Shown: one piece after another, positions 8,401 through 16,661 of the stretch
Layout of the letters: each line of letters starts with the position of its first letter
Position numbering within the stretch: the stretch's first letter is position 1
NCBI GenBank assembly: GCA_039182735.1
Contig: JBCDCB010000020.1
Coordinates: 1 to 51,662 of the forward strand
Source of the DNA: JBCDCB01 sp039182735
GTDB taxonomy: Bacteria; Planctomycetota; Phycisphaerae; Phycisphaerales; UBA1924
DNA: 51,662 nt
Reading direction: 5' to 3'
Made by a program: the position numbers and the translations under genes
Notes under the pieces: generated by a model
Database searches by the model: none
What the model saw: only the letters and a program-made list of their open reading frames with translations
Told to the model about the DNA's origin: nothing

Positions 8401-9849
8401 ATGAGGATCGTTCCCCAACCCGGCACGCGCACGGCGCACCTGATCGACGCGGACTTCCGTCATGTGTGGCACCCGTTCACACCGGCGAGGCGCTGGCGCG
8501 CGAGCGAGCCCGCGATCATCGAATCCGCGGACGCGTTCCGCCTGCGGGACACCGAGGGCCGTCAGTACATCGACGGCGTGTCGTCGCTTTGGTGCAACGT
8601 GCACGGGCACCGTCATCGGGAAATCGATGACGCGGTGCGCGCGCAGCTCGATCGTGTGGCGCACTCGACGATGCTCGGGCTCTCGAACGTGCCCGCGATC
8701 GAGTTCGCCGAGGCGCTGGTCTCCGAGATGCCCGGCGAGCTGCGTGCGCCAGAGACGAAGGTGCTGTACTCGGATTCCGGTTCGGAGGCGCTCGAGGCGG
8801 CGTTCAAGATCGCGGTCGGGCACCACTTCCATCGCGGCGAAACACAGCGCGACACCATCGTGGGGATCCACGGCGCATACCACGGGGACACGGTCGGCGC
8901 AATGAGCGTCGGGTATCAGGACTACATGCACAAGCCCTTCGAGCGGATGGTGTTCCGCGTGGCGCGATCGATGCAGCCGGATGTCTGCCGGTGTGACGAG
9001 CCGAGCGACGCGGCGCACGCGAAGGACTGGCCGTCGTGGGACTGCATGCGGCGTGAGCGTGTGCGCGACGCGGCGCTCGCCGACCTGGATCGGGTGCTCG
9101 ACCGGATCGGCGACAGGTGCGCCGCGATCGTGCTGGAACCGCTTGTGCAGGGCGCGGCGGGGATGATCGAGCAGCCGCACGGGTTCCTTGCGGGCGTCGC
9201 GGAGCGCGCACGAGAGCGGGGATTGCTTCTCATCGCCGACGAGGTGGCGGTCGGATTCGGGCGCACGGGGACGATGTTCGCGTGCGAGCAGGAAGGCGTT
9301 TCGCCCGACATCCTGTGCGCGGCGAAGGGGATCACCGCGGGGTATCTCCCGCTCGCGGCGACGGTGTGCCGGGGTGAACTGGCCGAGTCGTTCGAGGGTG
9401 AGCCGCACGAACACAAGACGCTGTACCACGGGCATACGTACACGGGGAACCCGCTTGCGTGCGCGGCGGCGCTCGCGTCGCTCGGGCTCTTCCGGACGGA
9501 CGATGTGCTGGCACGCGTGAACGACCATGCCGGTCTAATCACGCGCCGCCTGCGCGACGGGATCGGCGAACACCCGCATATCGGAGATGTGCGACAGCGC
9601 GGGATGATGGTCGGGGTTGAGTTGGTGCGTTCGCGCGAGCCGTGGGTGGCGTTCGACCCGAGCGCGCGCACGGGGGACGCAATCTGCGCCGCGGCGCGGA
9701 CGCGCGGGCTCTTCATCCGCCCGCTGGGTGATGTCGTGATCCTGATGCCCGCGCCGGGCATGGACACGCAGACGCTCGAAGAGATGCTCTCGATCGTCGT
9801 GGAGACGATCCGGGGATTCGACTTCGACAGCGTCCCCGAGATGCGGTAG
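8401..9849 (+). CDS. bioA: Adenosylmethionine-8-amino-7-oxononanoate aminotransferase
   Basis: A 482-residue PLP-dependent class III aminotransferase that makes 7,8-diaminopelargonate in biotin synthesis. Features: the BioA-type N-terminus with RHVWHPFT, SSLWCNVHGH, SDSGSEALEAA, the GIHGAYHGDT loop, LIADEVAVGFGRTG and CAAKGITAGYLP with the Schiff-base lysine at about residue 309. The WHPFT and HGH motifs favour BioA over ornithine or GABA aminotransferases. ATG 8401 is used; an in-frame extension upstream would run into the divergent HAD promoter. No other bio gene is nearby, so biotin genes appear scattered. A ketosynthase-like or other bio partner was looked for and not seen. Confidence 0.9.
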   Translation: MRIVPQPGTRTAHLIDADFRHVWHPFTPARRWRASEPAIIESADAFRLRDTEGRQYIDGVSSLWCNVHGHRHREIDDAVRAQLDRVAHSTMLGLSNVPAIEFAEALVSEMPGELRAPETKVLYSDSGSEALEAAFKIAVGHHFHRGETQRDTIVGIHGAYHGDTVGAMSVGYQDYMHKPFERMVFRVARSMQPDVCRCDEPSDAAHAKDWPSWDCMRRERVRDAALADLDRVLDRIGDRCAAIVLEPLVQGAAGMIEQPHGFLAGVAERARERGLLLIADEVAVGFGRTGTMFACEQEGVSPDILCAAKGITAGYLPLAATVCRGELAESFEGEPHEHKTLYHGHTYTGNPLACAAALASLGLFRTDDVLARVNDHAGLITRRLRDGIGEHPHIGDVRQRGMMVGVELVRSREPWVAFDPSARTGDAICAAARTRGLFIRPLGDVVILMPAPGMDTQTLEEMLSIVVETIRGFDFDSVPEMR

Positions 9850-9860
9850 GGTTGTCGGCG

Positions 9861-10838
9861 ATGACCGACCCGATACCTGCGGATCTGTCACGGAACCCCA
9901 ACGAACTCGCCCATCTTCTCGAACCGGTGCTGCTCGCGCAGTGCGATGGGAAGCTGTCCGACGTGCGCTGGTTCCGCACGGACTGGCAACGCGGCGGAGC
10001 GGCGACCGCCTTCGCCACGTGGTCGCACGCTGACGGCGAGACCTACGACGCCGTGGTCAAACTCCCCGTCGGCCCGACCGAGTACATCTTCACGGCGCAC
10101 ATGTACGGCGACGACGCGCCGACGCCGGGCGTGCTTGCGCACGGCGTCGAACTTGGCGGCTACGACATGGCGTGGCTCGTGATCGAACGCCTGCCCGGCG
10201 ACCCGCTCTCGGCGGACCTGCACAAGAAGGTCTTTCTGCACCTGGCAGAAGCGGCCGCGCGGTTCTATCGCTGCGCGATCGTGGATCGCCCGGTCGATCG
10301 TGACCGCCTCCACAAGGCGGACTGGATCGGGCTGATCGAGCGCGCGCGCGACTCGGTGCGCGACAACGCCATCCCCGACGAGCAGGCGTGGAACAACGCG
10401 CTCAAGGACGTGCTCCGCGTCGCACCGGCGCTCGTGCGCGAGTGGGAGTCCCGCCCGATCACGTGCTGGTGTCACGGTGATCTTCACCCGGGCAACCTGA
10501 TGATGCGTGACGAGGCGCGCCCGTGGGGCGAGCCCGGCGCGGTGCTGCTCGACATGGCCGAGGTCCACGCCGGGCACTGGGTGGAGGACGCGGTGTACCT
10601 CGAGCGCTTGTACTGGTCGCGGCCCGATGTCGCGAAGGGCGTCAAGCCGGTACAGATGATCGCCAAGGCGCGGAAGAACCTGGGCCTCCCGACGGAAGAC
10701 GACTACGCGCGGCTCGCGCATCTGCGGCGCCTGCTCATGGCGTCGTGCGTGCCGTCGTTCCTGCAACGCGAAGGTGCGCCGTCGTACCTCGCCGCGTCGC
10801 TGAAGATCATCCAGAAGACGCTGCCGCTGCTGGCGTAG
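9861..10838 (+). CDS. Aminoglycoside-phosphotransferase-family kinase-like protein
   Basis: A 325-residue protein with the APH/choline-kinase fold. The catalytic loop WCHGDLHPGNLMMRDE (His-Gly-Asp-Leu-His-x-Gly-Asn) lies near residue 205 and the magnesium-binding aspartate in AVLLDMAEVHAGHW follows; both match the family, although the second motif has DMAE where D-W/F-E is more usual. Family members phosphorylate small hydroxylated compounds; the substrate here is not indicated. ATG 9861 follows the bioA stop by 11 bases, so the two are probably co-transcribed. Its last 32 bases overlap the end of the convergent lipase gene. Confidence 0.82.
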   Translation: MTDPIPADLSRNPNELAHLLEPVLLAQCDGKLSDVRWFRTDWQRGGAATAFATWSHADGETYDAVVKLPVGPTEYIFTAHMYGDDAPTPGVLAHGVELGGYDMAWLVIERLPGDPLSADLHKKVFLHLAEAAARFYRCAIVDRPVDRDRLHKADWIGLIERARDSVRDNAIPDEQAWNNALKDVLRVAPALVREWESRPITCWCHGDLHPGNLMMRDEARPWGEPGAVLLDMAEVHAGHWVEDAVYLERLYWSRPDVAKGVKPVQMIAKARKNLGLPTEDDYARLAHLRRLLMASCVPSFLQREGAPSYLAASLKIIQKTLPLLA

Positions 10839-12321
10839 CGGTGTTCGGCGGCGTGCTGCGCAGGCGGGTTCGGTACTCGCACGTCGGGCGCGGCTTCTCG
10901 AGCAGGGTGTAGAGCACGTTGTTGATAAACGTCGGATGGCGCGTCACGCCCATGTGATTCGTGGGGATGAAGGTGACGGCGTCCCAGCGGATCGGCGTGA
11001 CGACGCGCGGCGAGGCGGCGGCGCTCCCGAGCCGCTCGTCGAGCAGGGCGCTGGCGCGGAGCACGGTCCCGTCGCCCTGCGCGTGGGACTCGACGCGGAC
11101 GTTCGGATCGTTGGGCGCGACACTGATCGATGCCGGCGTGAGCATGCCGTCGCCCGCGAAGAGGTGCATCGACGTGTCGAGCGGCGCATCGAAGGGCGCG
11201 TCGAGCAGTTGCTGAAACTCGTGAGCGGCGCGGAGACACGCGTCGAGGTGCGCCCGTGCGGTTCGCAGGCGATCAGAATCGGTCGAAAGGTCCGGCAGGA
11301 GCGCGGCGCGGACGGCGTTGCCCCTCGGATCGACGAGCCCCCAGCCCATGCGCTCCCACGTCTTGACGTCGAAGAGGTCTTCGATCGGGTCGCCCGTCGT
11401 GCGATCGATCACGAGCCCGTGGCGCGAGCGCGGCAGCAGGTGGTAGAGCGAGGGCATCGTTCCGATGACCTGCGGCGCGTAGCCCGGTGTAGCGGGCGAG
11501 GCGTTGAGCCCGGCGAGAAGGCGTTGGAGCGAACCGATCGCGCCGGCGTTGGGCGTGGCGACGAGGATGGCGTGCTCGACGCGTTTGCAGCCGTCCCACG
11601 TCGGCGCGTCGAGTGCGCGCGCGTCTTGAAGGTTGCGCCCGCCGTAGCGGAGGAACCAGCGGAGGAGCAGGCCGCCCATGGAGTGAGCAACGACATCAAC
11701 CTTGATGTCTTCTTTAGCGCAGCGTGCGTGCTCGCCGTGATCCCGCGAGGCGAAGTCGGCGACGCGTTCGACGAACTCGGCGAAGCGTTTGGCGTTCTGG
11801 GGGATCGTTGCTCGCCAGTCGTAGTCGAACTGGAAGCATGTCGAGACGGAGTGCAGCCCGTAGTCCGGCAGCTTCTTTCGGCGGCGCAGGCCCGGGCGTT
11901 CTGCCGCGAGGAACCCACCGACGCCGAGCGCCTCAAGCAGCGACTCGTACGCGCGGACGTGGAGGGGGAGCCCGATCATGCTGCCGCGGAAGCGGTCGAT
12001 GGCGCCGGCGGGCTCCATCGCGTCGTCGATCCGATCGATCGGACAGTCGTCGCCCATCGGGATCGAGATGGCGCGCATCTGCTCGGGGCTATTGGGATCG
12101 GCGTACTCCTTGCGCGAGCACCCGCCCCAGAGGGTGAGCCCGGTCTGCTTGTCGCGCAGCTTGGTGCCCATGATGCCGGGGATGATGATGAGCGGGTTGC
12201 GCTGGGTGGCGTCCTGCTGCGCGGCGTTCGCGTAGACGGTCGCGGGGCGCGGGTGCACGACGTTCGACAGCGTGCCGAGGGTGCTGACAGCGATGTTGTG
12301 GAACTTCGTGCGAACGGACAT
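10807..12321 (-). CDS. LCAT-like alpha/beta-hydrolase (lipase/acyltransferase)
   Basis: A 504-residue alpha/beta-hydrolase. Near residue 45 is LIIIPGIMGTKL, the oxyanion region typical of lecithin:cholesterol acyltransferase-like and lipase folds; VDVVAHSMGGLLLRWF holds the nucleophile serine; the other triad members are plausibly Asp in AQGDGTVLRAS and His in PTNHMGVTRHP. These three motifs in this order support an esterase or acyltransferase on lipids or sterol-like substrates. No clear signal peptide is visible, so location is uncertain. The start is ATG 12321; the same frame stays open into fabI, but that part is a shadow. Its 3' end overlaps the convergent kinase-like gene. Confidence 0.82.
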   Translation of the reverse strand: MSVRTKFHNIAVSTLGTLSNVVHPRPATVYANAAQQDATQRNPLIIIPGIMGTKLRDKQTGLTLWGGCSRKEYADPNSPEQMRAISIPMGDDCPIDRIDDAMEPAGAIDRFRGSMIGLPLHVRAYESLLEALGVGGFLAAERPGLRRRKKLPDYGLHSVSTCFQFDYDWRATIPQNAKRFAEFVERVADFASRDHGEHARCAKEDIKVDVVAHSMGGLLLRWFLRYGGRNLQDARALDAPTWDGCKRVEHAILVATPNAGAIGSLQRLLAGLNASPATPGYAPQVIGTMPSLYHLLPRSRHGLVIDRTTGDPIEDLFDVKTWERMGWGLVDPRGNAVRAALLPDLSTDSDRLRTARAHLDACLRAAHEFQQLLDAPFDAPLDTSMHLFAGDGMLTPASISVAPNDPNVRVESHAQGDGTVLRASALLDERLGSAAASPRVVTPIRWDAVTFIPTNHMGVTRHPTFINNVLYTLLEKPRPTCEYRTRLRSTPPNTATPAAAASSG

Positions 12322-12332
12322 GGTCGCAGAGT

Positions 12333-13127
12333 TTAGACGGCGGCGCCGACGCTGCTGACGCCGCAATCGACGTAGATATTCTGCGCCGTGATGCCCGAGC
12401 CGAGATCGGAGAGGAGGAAGAGCGCGGTATCGCCGACCTCTCGACCTTCGACGTTGCGTTTGAGGGGCGCGAACTTGGGTGTCTGGTCGAGCATGACGTC
12501 GATGCCCCCCACCGCGGAGGAGGCGAGGGTTTTGAGCGGCCCGCCGGAGATCGTGTTGACGCGGATGTTGTGCTCGCCGAGCTCGGCGGCGAGATACCGA
12601 CCGGTGGATTCGAGTGCGGCTTTGGCGACGCCCATGACGTTGTAGCCCGGGACGATCTTCTCGGAGCCGTAGTAGGACATCGCGATGATGGACCCGCCGC
12701 CGGCGTTCTTCATGAGCGGGAGCGCGTGGCGCGCGCACGCCGCGAGCGTGTACGCGGAGACGTCGATGGCGCTGAGGTACGCCTCGCGCGGGGTTTGGTG
12801 GAAGTTGCCCGGTCGCAGCCACTCACGGTCTGCGAAGGCGATGGAATGGACGAAGAAGTCCATCTTGCCGTCGTGCGCGGACGCGAACGATTCGAAGATG
12901 CCCGCGATATCCTCATCGTTGGAGGCGTCGCAGGGCGCGAGCCAGGGATCGCTGATGCCGAGGCTCTCGACGGCCTTGCGCGTGCGGCGCTCGTTCTTCT
13001 CGCCGGGCAGGTGCGCGAACCCGATGGTGGCGCCGGCGTTGTGGAGCGATCGCGCGATGTGCGTGGCGTAGGAACGGTCGTTCGCGACGCCCATGACGAG
13101 ACCCGTTTTGCCGTTCATCTGAGACAT
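12333..13127 (-). CDS. fabI: Enoyl-[acyl-carrier-protein] reductase (NADH)
   Basis: A 264-residue short-chain-dehydrogenase-type FabI catalysing the last reduction in each fatty-acid elongation cycle. N-terminal GLVMGVANDRSYATHIA is the FabI version of the nucleotide loop; DFFVHSIAFAD and the catalytic Tyr162-x6-Lys169 (YNVMGVAK) are present, as are RVNTISGGPLKTLA and the C-terminal IYVDCG. AGGAG lies six bases before ATG 13127. It follows the quinone-oxidoreductase gene on the same strand with a 22-base gap. This is the target family of triclosan-like inhibitors; nothing in the sequence tells sensitivity. Confidence 0.95.
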   Translation of the reverse strand: MSQMNGKTGLVMGVANDRSYATHIARSLHNAGATIGFAHLPGEKNERRTRKAVESLGISDPWLAPCDASNDEDIAGIFESFASAHDGKMDFFVHSIAFADREWLRPGNFHQTPREAYLSAIDVSAYTLAACARHALPLMKNAGGGSIIAMSYYGSEKIVPGYNVMGVAKAALESTGRYLAAELGEHNIRVNTISGGPLKTLASSAVGGIDVMLDQTPKFAPLKRNVEGREVGDTALFLLSDLGSGITAQNIYVDCGVSSVGAAV

Positions 13128-13149
13128 GGCTTGCTCCTGGTGCGTGCGC

Positions 13150-14196
13150 TCACTGCCAGTCGATCACGATCTTGCCGAACTGCTCGCCGGCTTCGAGGCG
13201 CTCCCACGCTTTCGGCGCGTCGTCCGCCTTGTACACCGCGTCGATGACGGGGGCGATGTGCCCGGCGCAGAAGAGGGCGGCGACCTCGCGCATCTCGTCG
13301 TTGGTGCCCATCGTTGAGCCGAGGACCCGCAACTGATTCCAGAAGATGCGGGCCTGGTCGGATTCAACGCGCGGGCCGGCTGTCGCGCCGGGCGTGACGA
13401 AGGCGCCGCCTCGCGCGAGCGACTTGATGCAGATCGGGTGGAGCGGCCCGCCGACGGAATCGACGACCATGTCCACGCCGCGCTTGTTGGTGAGCGAGCG
13501 GACCTGTTTGGACCAGTCGTCGCCCTCGTCGAGGATCGTCTCGGCTGCGCCGAGTTCGCGTGCTCGATCGAGTTTGTGCTGGTGGCGGCTGGTGACGATG
13601 GTCTGGCAGCCCATCCAGTTGGCGAGGGCGAGCGCGGAGGTCGCGACCCCGCCGCCGATACCCGTGATGAGGACGCTCTGCCCGGGACGGAGTTGGCCCT
13701 TGGTGCACATCATCGAGTAGGCGGTGAGCGTGGTAAGCCCGAATGCGGCGGCGGCGTGCGGGTCGGCTTCGACTCCGACGTCCGCGAGGTTGGCCGCGGG
13801 GAGGTTCACGCGCTCACGATGGCATCCCTTGAAGTGCTCGCCGATGAGGGCCCAGTTGGGGGTCATCGTGGCGCCGGTCGGATCGTCGGGATGAATGCGG
13901 TCGGGGACGCGGGTGGCGGCGTTGAGCACGACGCGTCGTCCGACCCATGCTTGATCGACGCCGGGACCAACCTCGGTCACCTCGGCGCAAACGTCGCACC
14001 CGCCGACGTGCGGGTACTCGATGTCCACGCCGGGGATGCCCATGCCGACCCAGATATCCATGCGGTTGAGGGCGGAGGCGAGGACGCGGACCTGCACCTC
14101 GCCCTTGCTGGGAGGGCCGGGCTCGGGGAAGTCGCGCACGACCCGGATGTTGGGCGTGACGGGCTTGCCTTGCTGGGTGATGGTGATCGCCTTCAT
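13150..14196 (-). CDS. Zinc-type alcohol dehydrogenase / quinone oxidoreductase family protein
   Basis: A 348-residue MDR-superfamily reductase. The GroES-like N-terminal half shows VRVLASALNRMDIWVGMG and PHVGGCDVCAEVTEVGPGV; the Rossmann half shows VLITGIGGGVATSALALANWMG and the NADP-type continuation TSRHQHKLDRARELGA, then VDMVVDSVGG. The structural zinc cysteine cluster of classic alcohol dehydrogenases is not complete, so a zinc-independent quinone-reductase or enoyl-reductase role is more likely. ATG 14196 begins MKAITITQQGKP, the usual family start. It shares a transcript with fabI, which could mean a role in lipid metabolism; that is inference. Confidence 0.85.
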   Translation of the reverse strand: MKAITITQQGKPVTPNIRVVRDFPEPGPPSKGEVQVRVLASALNRMDIWVGMGIPGVDIEYPHVGGCDVCAEVTEVGPGVDQAWVGRRVVLNAATRVPDRIHPDDPTGATMTPNWALIGEHFKGCHRERVNLPAANLADVGVEADPHAAAAFGLTTLTAYSMMCTKGQLRPGQSVLITGIGGGVATSALALANWMGCQTIVTSRHQHKLDRARELGAAETILDEGDDWSKQVRSLTNKRGVDMVVDSVGGPLHPICIKSLARGGAFVTPGATAGPRVESDQARIFWNQLRVLGSTMGTNDEMREVAALFCAGHIAPVIDAVYKADDAPKAWERLEAGEQFGKIVIDWQ

Positions 14197-14390
14197 GGGG
14201 CAAAGAGTGTACGCGCGACGGCGCGTGTGTGGTTCTCGGACGTCGCGGGTCACGCGAAGTCCTTCGGGACGCACGACATGTTGTGGAGCACACAAGATGC
14301 GGCCATAGGCTGGTTCCCTTGTGGTTATCGGTTGGCCGAGGAGCGGTCCCGGGGTCGATCGAAGAGCCACCGCAGCAAGGAGGCTGGATC

Positions 14391-14651
14391 ATGGTGGCAC
14401 TCGGGGTGGAACGGCACGTCACGCAGCTCGATCAGGAGACCGCCGAGATTTCACGGGCGGGCCTGATCGATCGGATCCAGTCGCTCAACCCGACGGCGGG
14501 CGCGGAGTACCTCGCGACGTTCGGCGAGCGGGACCTGTCGATGTACCTGTCACATCTCGAAGCCGCCACCGAGCCGCGCGGCGTGTCCAGCGCGCGTTGG
14601 GAGCGCCCGGGCGATTCGCCGGCGATCTGCTGGGCCGAAGCGTGCGACTGA
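14391..14651 (+). CDS. Small conserved-looking hypothetical protein
   Basis: An 86-residue cytoplasmic-looking protein that I do not recognise. It has no signal peptide or membrane segment; residues 10-60 look helical (QLDQETAEISRAGLIDRIQ, then EYLATFGERDLSMYLSHLE), the rest is polar with a CW pair near the end. The start is well supported: AAGGAGG lies eight bases before ATG 14391, one of the strongest ribosome binding sites in the window. It is divergent from the quinone oxidoreductase (195-base gap) and convergent with the response regulator, only three bases apart at their ends, so it is probably a single-gene transcript. Confidence 0.65.
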   Translation: MVALGVERHVTQLDQETAEISRAGLIDRIQSLNPTAGAEYLATFGERDLSMYLSHLEAATEPRGVSSARWERPGDSPAICWAEACD

Positions 14652-14654
14652 GCC

Positions 14655-15155
14655 CTACTCCGCGTCCGGACGGGGCGATCGCCCGAGTTCGTGCATGAGC
14701 GCGTCGTACTTGCGCTTGAGCATGCGATAGCGCACGAGCGAGCGCACGCGTGTCGTGAGCTCGGCCTTGTGGACAGGCTTGGTGAGGAAGTCATCGGCGC
14801 CGGATTCGATCGCCCGCTCGACGTCTCCCACTTCGCTCAACGCCGTGACCATGATGACGGGGATGTCCCGCGTCTCCGGGTCGCCCTTGACGCGGTCGCA
14901 CATCTGGAAGCCGCTCATGCGGGGCATCATGATGTCGAGAACGATGAGATCGGGCGGCTGTGCGGCGACGCGTTCGAGCGCCTCGACGCCGTCGCGCGCG
15001 GTATCGATGGCGCACCCGAGGTCTTCGAGGTAGGCCTGGAGCAGTTCGAGGTTCTGCTCGTGGTCGTCAACGATGAGGACGCGCGCATCGCCGAGGTTGA
15101 CCTGCTCGTCCGTGAGTGCGGCATGGGCGGGGCTTTGCGGGTCCTGATCGGGCAT
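14655..15155 (-). CDS. Single-domain response regulator
   Basis: A 166-residue CheY-like receiver. Residues 25-142 contain the acidic pair in VLIVDDHEQN, the phosphoacceptor Asp74 in IVLDIMMPRMSG, the Thr in IMVTALSE and Lys126 in DDFLTKPVHK, so all catalytic positions are intact. The tail after 142 (RYRMLKRKYDALMHELGRS) is a short basic helix without an output domain, so it must act through protein contacts. GGAG lies six bases before ATG 15155. No kinase is adjacent; the orphan histidine kinase at 42615-43793 is one possible partner, but nothing in the sequence links them. Confidence 0.9.
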   Translation of the reverse strand: MPDQDPQSPAHAALTDEQVNLGDARVLIVDDHEQNLELLQAYLEDLGCAIDTARDGVEALERVAAQPPDLIVLDIMMPRMSGFQMCDRVKGDPETRDIPVIMVTALSEVGDVERAIESGADDFLTKPVHKAELTTRVRSLVRYRMLKRKYDALMHELGRSPRPDAE

Positions 15156-15248
15156 TTTCGCTCCGGGCGACGCGGTTGCGCGAGGATCTGCGGCGAAGGA
15201 GGAGTGTACGCGCCTACGCTGGCGACGTCCCAACCACCGAGGAGCCGC

Positions 15249-15791
15249 ATGAATACGGACCCGCCGCTGACCAACCCCGCCTGGTCGGACAAGTTCACGA
15301 AGCCCGACGAATCGGCGTTGCTCGATGTGTACGGCGCCACCGATCGCATGTACTTCGACGGCGTGCGGGCGATGCTCGCGGAGTACGAGTGGCTCGAGGA
15401 AGAGCTCTGCTGGAACGGGCTCCCGTGGCAGTGGTCGTTCGCGTACCGCAACGAGGACACGCCGCCGACGGAAGGTCCCGCGGGCGACGCGGCGCCGGCG
15501 TGGGCGTACCTCGTGCCGGATCCGAACGCGCCGATCTTCGCGTTCCAGCTCGCGCGGGGGATGGTCGAGCAGCTGCCGACCAAGCGTGTGGGCAAGTACG
15601 CGCGGGAGTGTATTTCGTCCGGTCGGGTCGTGGGGCAGCGCCGCTGGGTGACGATGCCGCTGGCGGCGAAGTCACAGGTCGCGGAGGTGATCGACCTGAT
15701 CAAGCGCAAGCATCACTTCGAGCTGGTGGGCGAGCCCGTGGCGCGGGTGACCGCGGCGCAGCGCGAGAAGGCGTCGCCCGCCGTTTCTTGA
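15249..15791 (+). CDS. Hypothetical protein, weak DUF3788 resemblance
   Basis: A 180-residue soluble protein with Trp/Tyr-rich core (YEWLEEELCWNGLPWQWSF) and a C-terminal helix (SQVAEVIDLIKRKHHFELVG). The layout, a helix with 'W-F-x-Y' strand followed by a 'RW-V-x-P' strand and a final helix ending in Lys, is reminiscent of DUF3788 proteins, but I judge this by eye and hold it weakly. ATG 15249 is divergent from the response regulator with a 93-base gap. It ends ten bases before the convergent end of the large minus-strand operon. Confidence 0.6.
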   Translation: MNTDPPLTNPAWSDKFTKPDESALLDVYGATDRMYFDGVRAMLAEYEWLEEELCWNGLPWQWSFAYRNEDTPPTEGPAGDAAPAWAYLVPDPNAPIFAFQLARGMVEQLPTKRVGKYARECISSGRVVGQRRWVTMPLAAKSQVAEVIDLIKRKHHFELVGEPVARVTAAQREKASPAVS

Positions 15792-15800
15792 ATCACAAGA

Positions 15801-16661
15801 TCAGCGCGGCTCCCACGATCCCGCGAGCGGATCATTGCGCGATCCCGCGCGCCATCGCGTCGCGTTCGGATCGATGTCGAAGCGGACCGCGAGCTGGCGG
15901 ATATCGACTTCCGGGAGCGGCGCGCCGCCGTCCACGGTGAGCTGCGTGCTCCACGAGCCCGCCGGCGCGTCGAGCAGGATCGCTTCGGTGCGCAGCATCG
16001 CGCGGAGTTCGCGCCCGCTGAGCCGAGCACCCGGATTCCCTCGGCACGTTGGGCAGAGCACGAAGGGTTGATCCGCGTCGCCGGCGCGCACGACGCGCTC
16101 GCCGCGGCAGTCCGCGGGCAACGCCCCCGCTTCGATCGCTTCGAGCATGCTCGAGTAGCGCGGGAGCTCGGCGCGGTGCTTCTCGAGCGCGGCACGGGTC
16201 GCGGGATCGGCGAGGAGCTTGCGGGCATCGCGATGGCGCTCTGCCCGATACGCCGCGAGAACGAGCGACGCACGCGCGTTCGCTTCCGAGTCTTCGCGGT
16301 TCGGCATCACCGCGGATGCGTCAGCGCCGGCGGTGCGGATCGCGGCCATCGCGCGCAGCCAACGGGCCTCGGAGGGTTCATTGCTCATCGAGGCGAGCGC
16401 GAGGCAGGCGCCGCGCGCGATCTGGTCGCCCGACTCTGAATCGTCCGCGAGCACTGCCGCGAGCACGAAGAGCTCGCGCGCGACGCGCTCTTCTCGCGCG
16501 TTGATCGCTTCGTAGGCGAGTTCCTCGGCGAGTTCGAAGTACGCCGCGGGCACCGACGGCTCGAGCGCCGCGAGCCGCTCCGCGAGATCCGGGAGCGCGG
16601 GCGGGCTGGCAGTCGCACCGTGCGCGAGCACCACAACCAGCAACAGAGCAGCGAATCTCAT
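15801..16661 (-). CDS. Secreted protein with CxxC motif, last gene of ExbBD-VWA operon
   Basis: A 286-residue exported protein. Start ATG 16661 overlaps the upstream stop by four bases (ATGA) and begins MRFAALLLVVVLAHGATA, a clear signal peptide; a longer reading frame upstream is not needed. Residues 20-200 are Ala/Glu-rich helices that look like TPR-type repeats. At about 215-240 lies CRGERVV...FVLCPTCRGNPG, where one cysteine plus CxxC could bind zinc or form a disulphide; after it comes LSGRELRAMLRTEAILL. I do not recognise a family. Being the terminal member of the operon, it is probably a periplasmic partner of the TPR protein. Confidence 0.75.
   Translation of the reverse strand: MRFAALLLVVVLAHGATASPPALPDLAERLAALEPSVPAAYFELAEELAYEAINAREERVARELFVLAAVLADDSESGDQIARGACLALASMSNEPSEARWLRAMAAIRTAGADASAVMPNREDSEANARASLVLAAYRAERHRDARKLLADPATRAALEKHRAELPRYSSMLEAIEAGALPADCRGERVVRAGDADQPFVLCPTCRGNPGARLSGRELRAMLRTEAILLDAPAGSWSTQLTVDGGAPLPEVDIRQLAVRFDIDPNATRWRAGSRNDPLAGSWEPR

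Noticed and set aside
12322..12822. N-terminal extension of the lipase frame into fabI
   Set aside because: The extension is an out-of-frame reading of fabI, basic and low-complexity; the real lipase starts at 12321.
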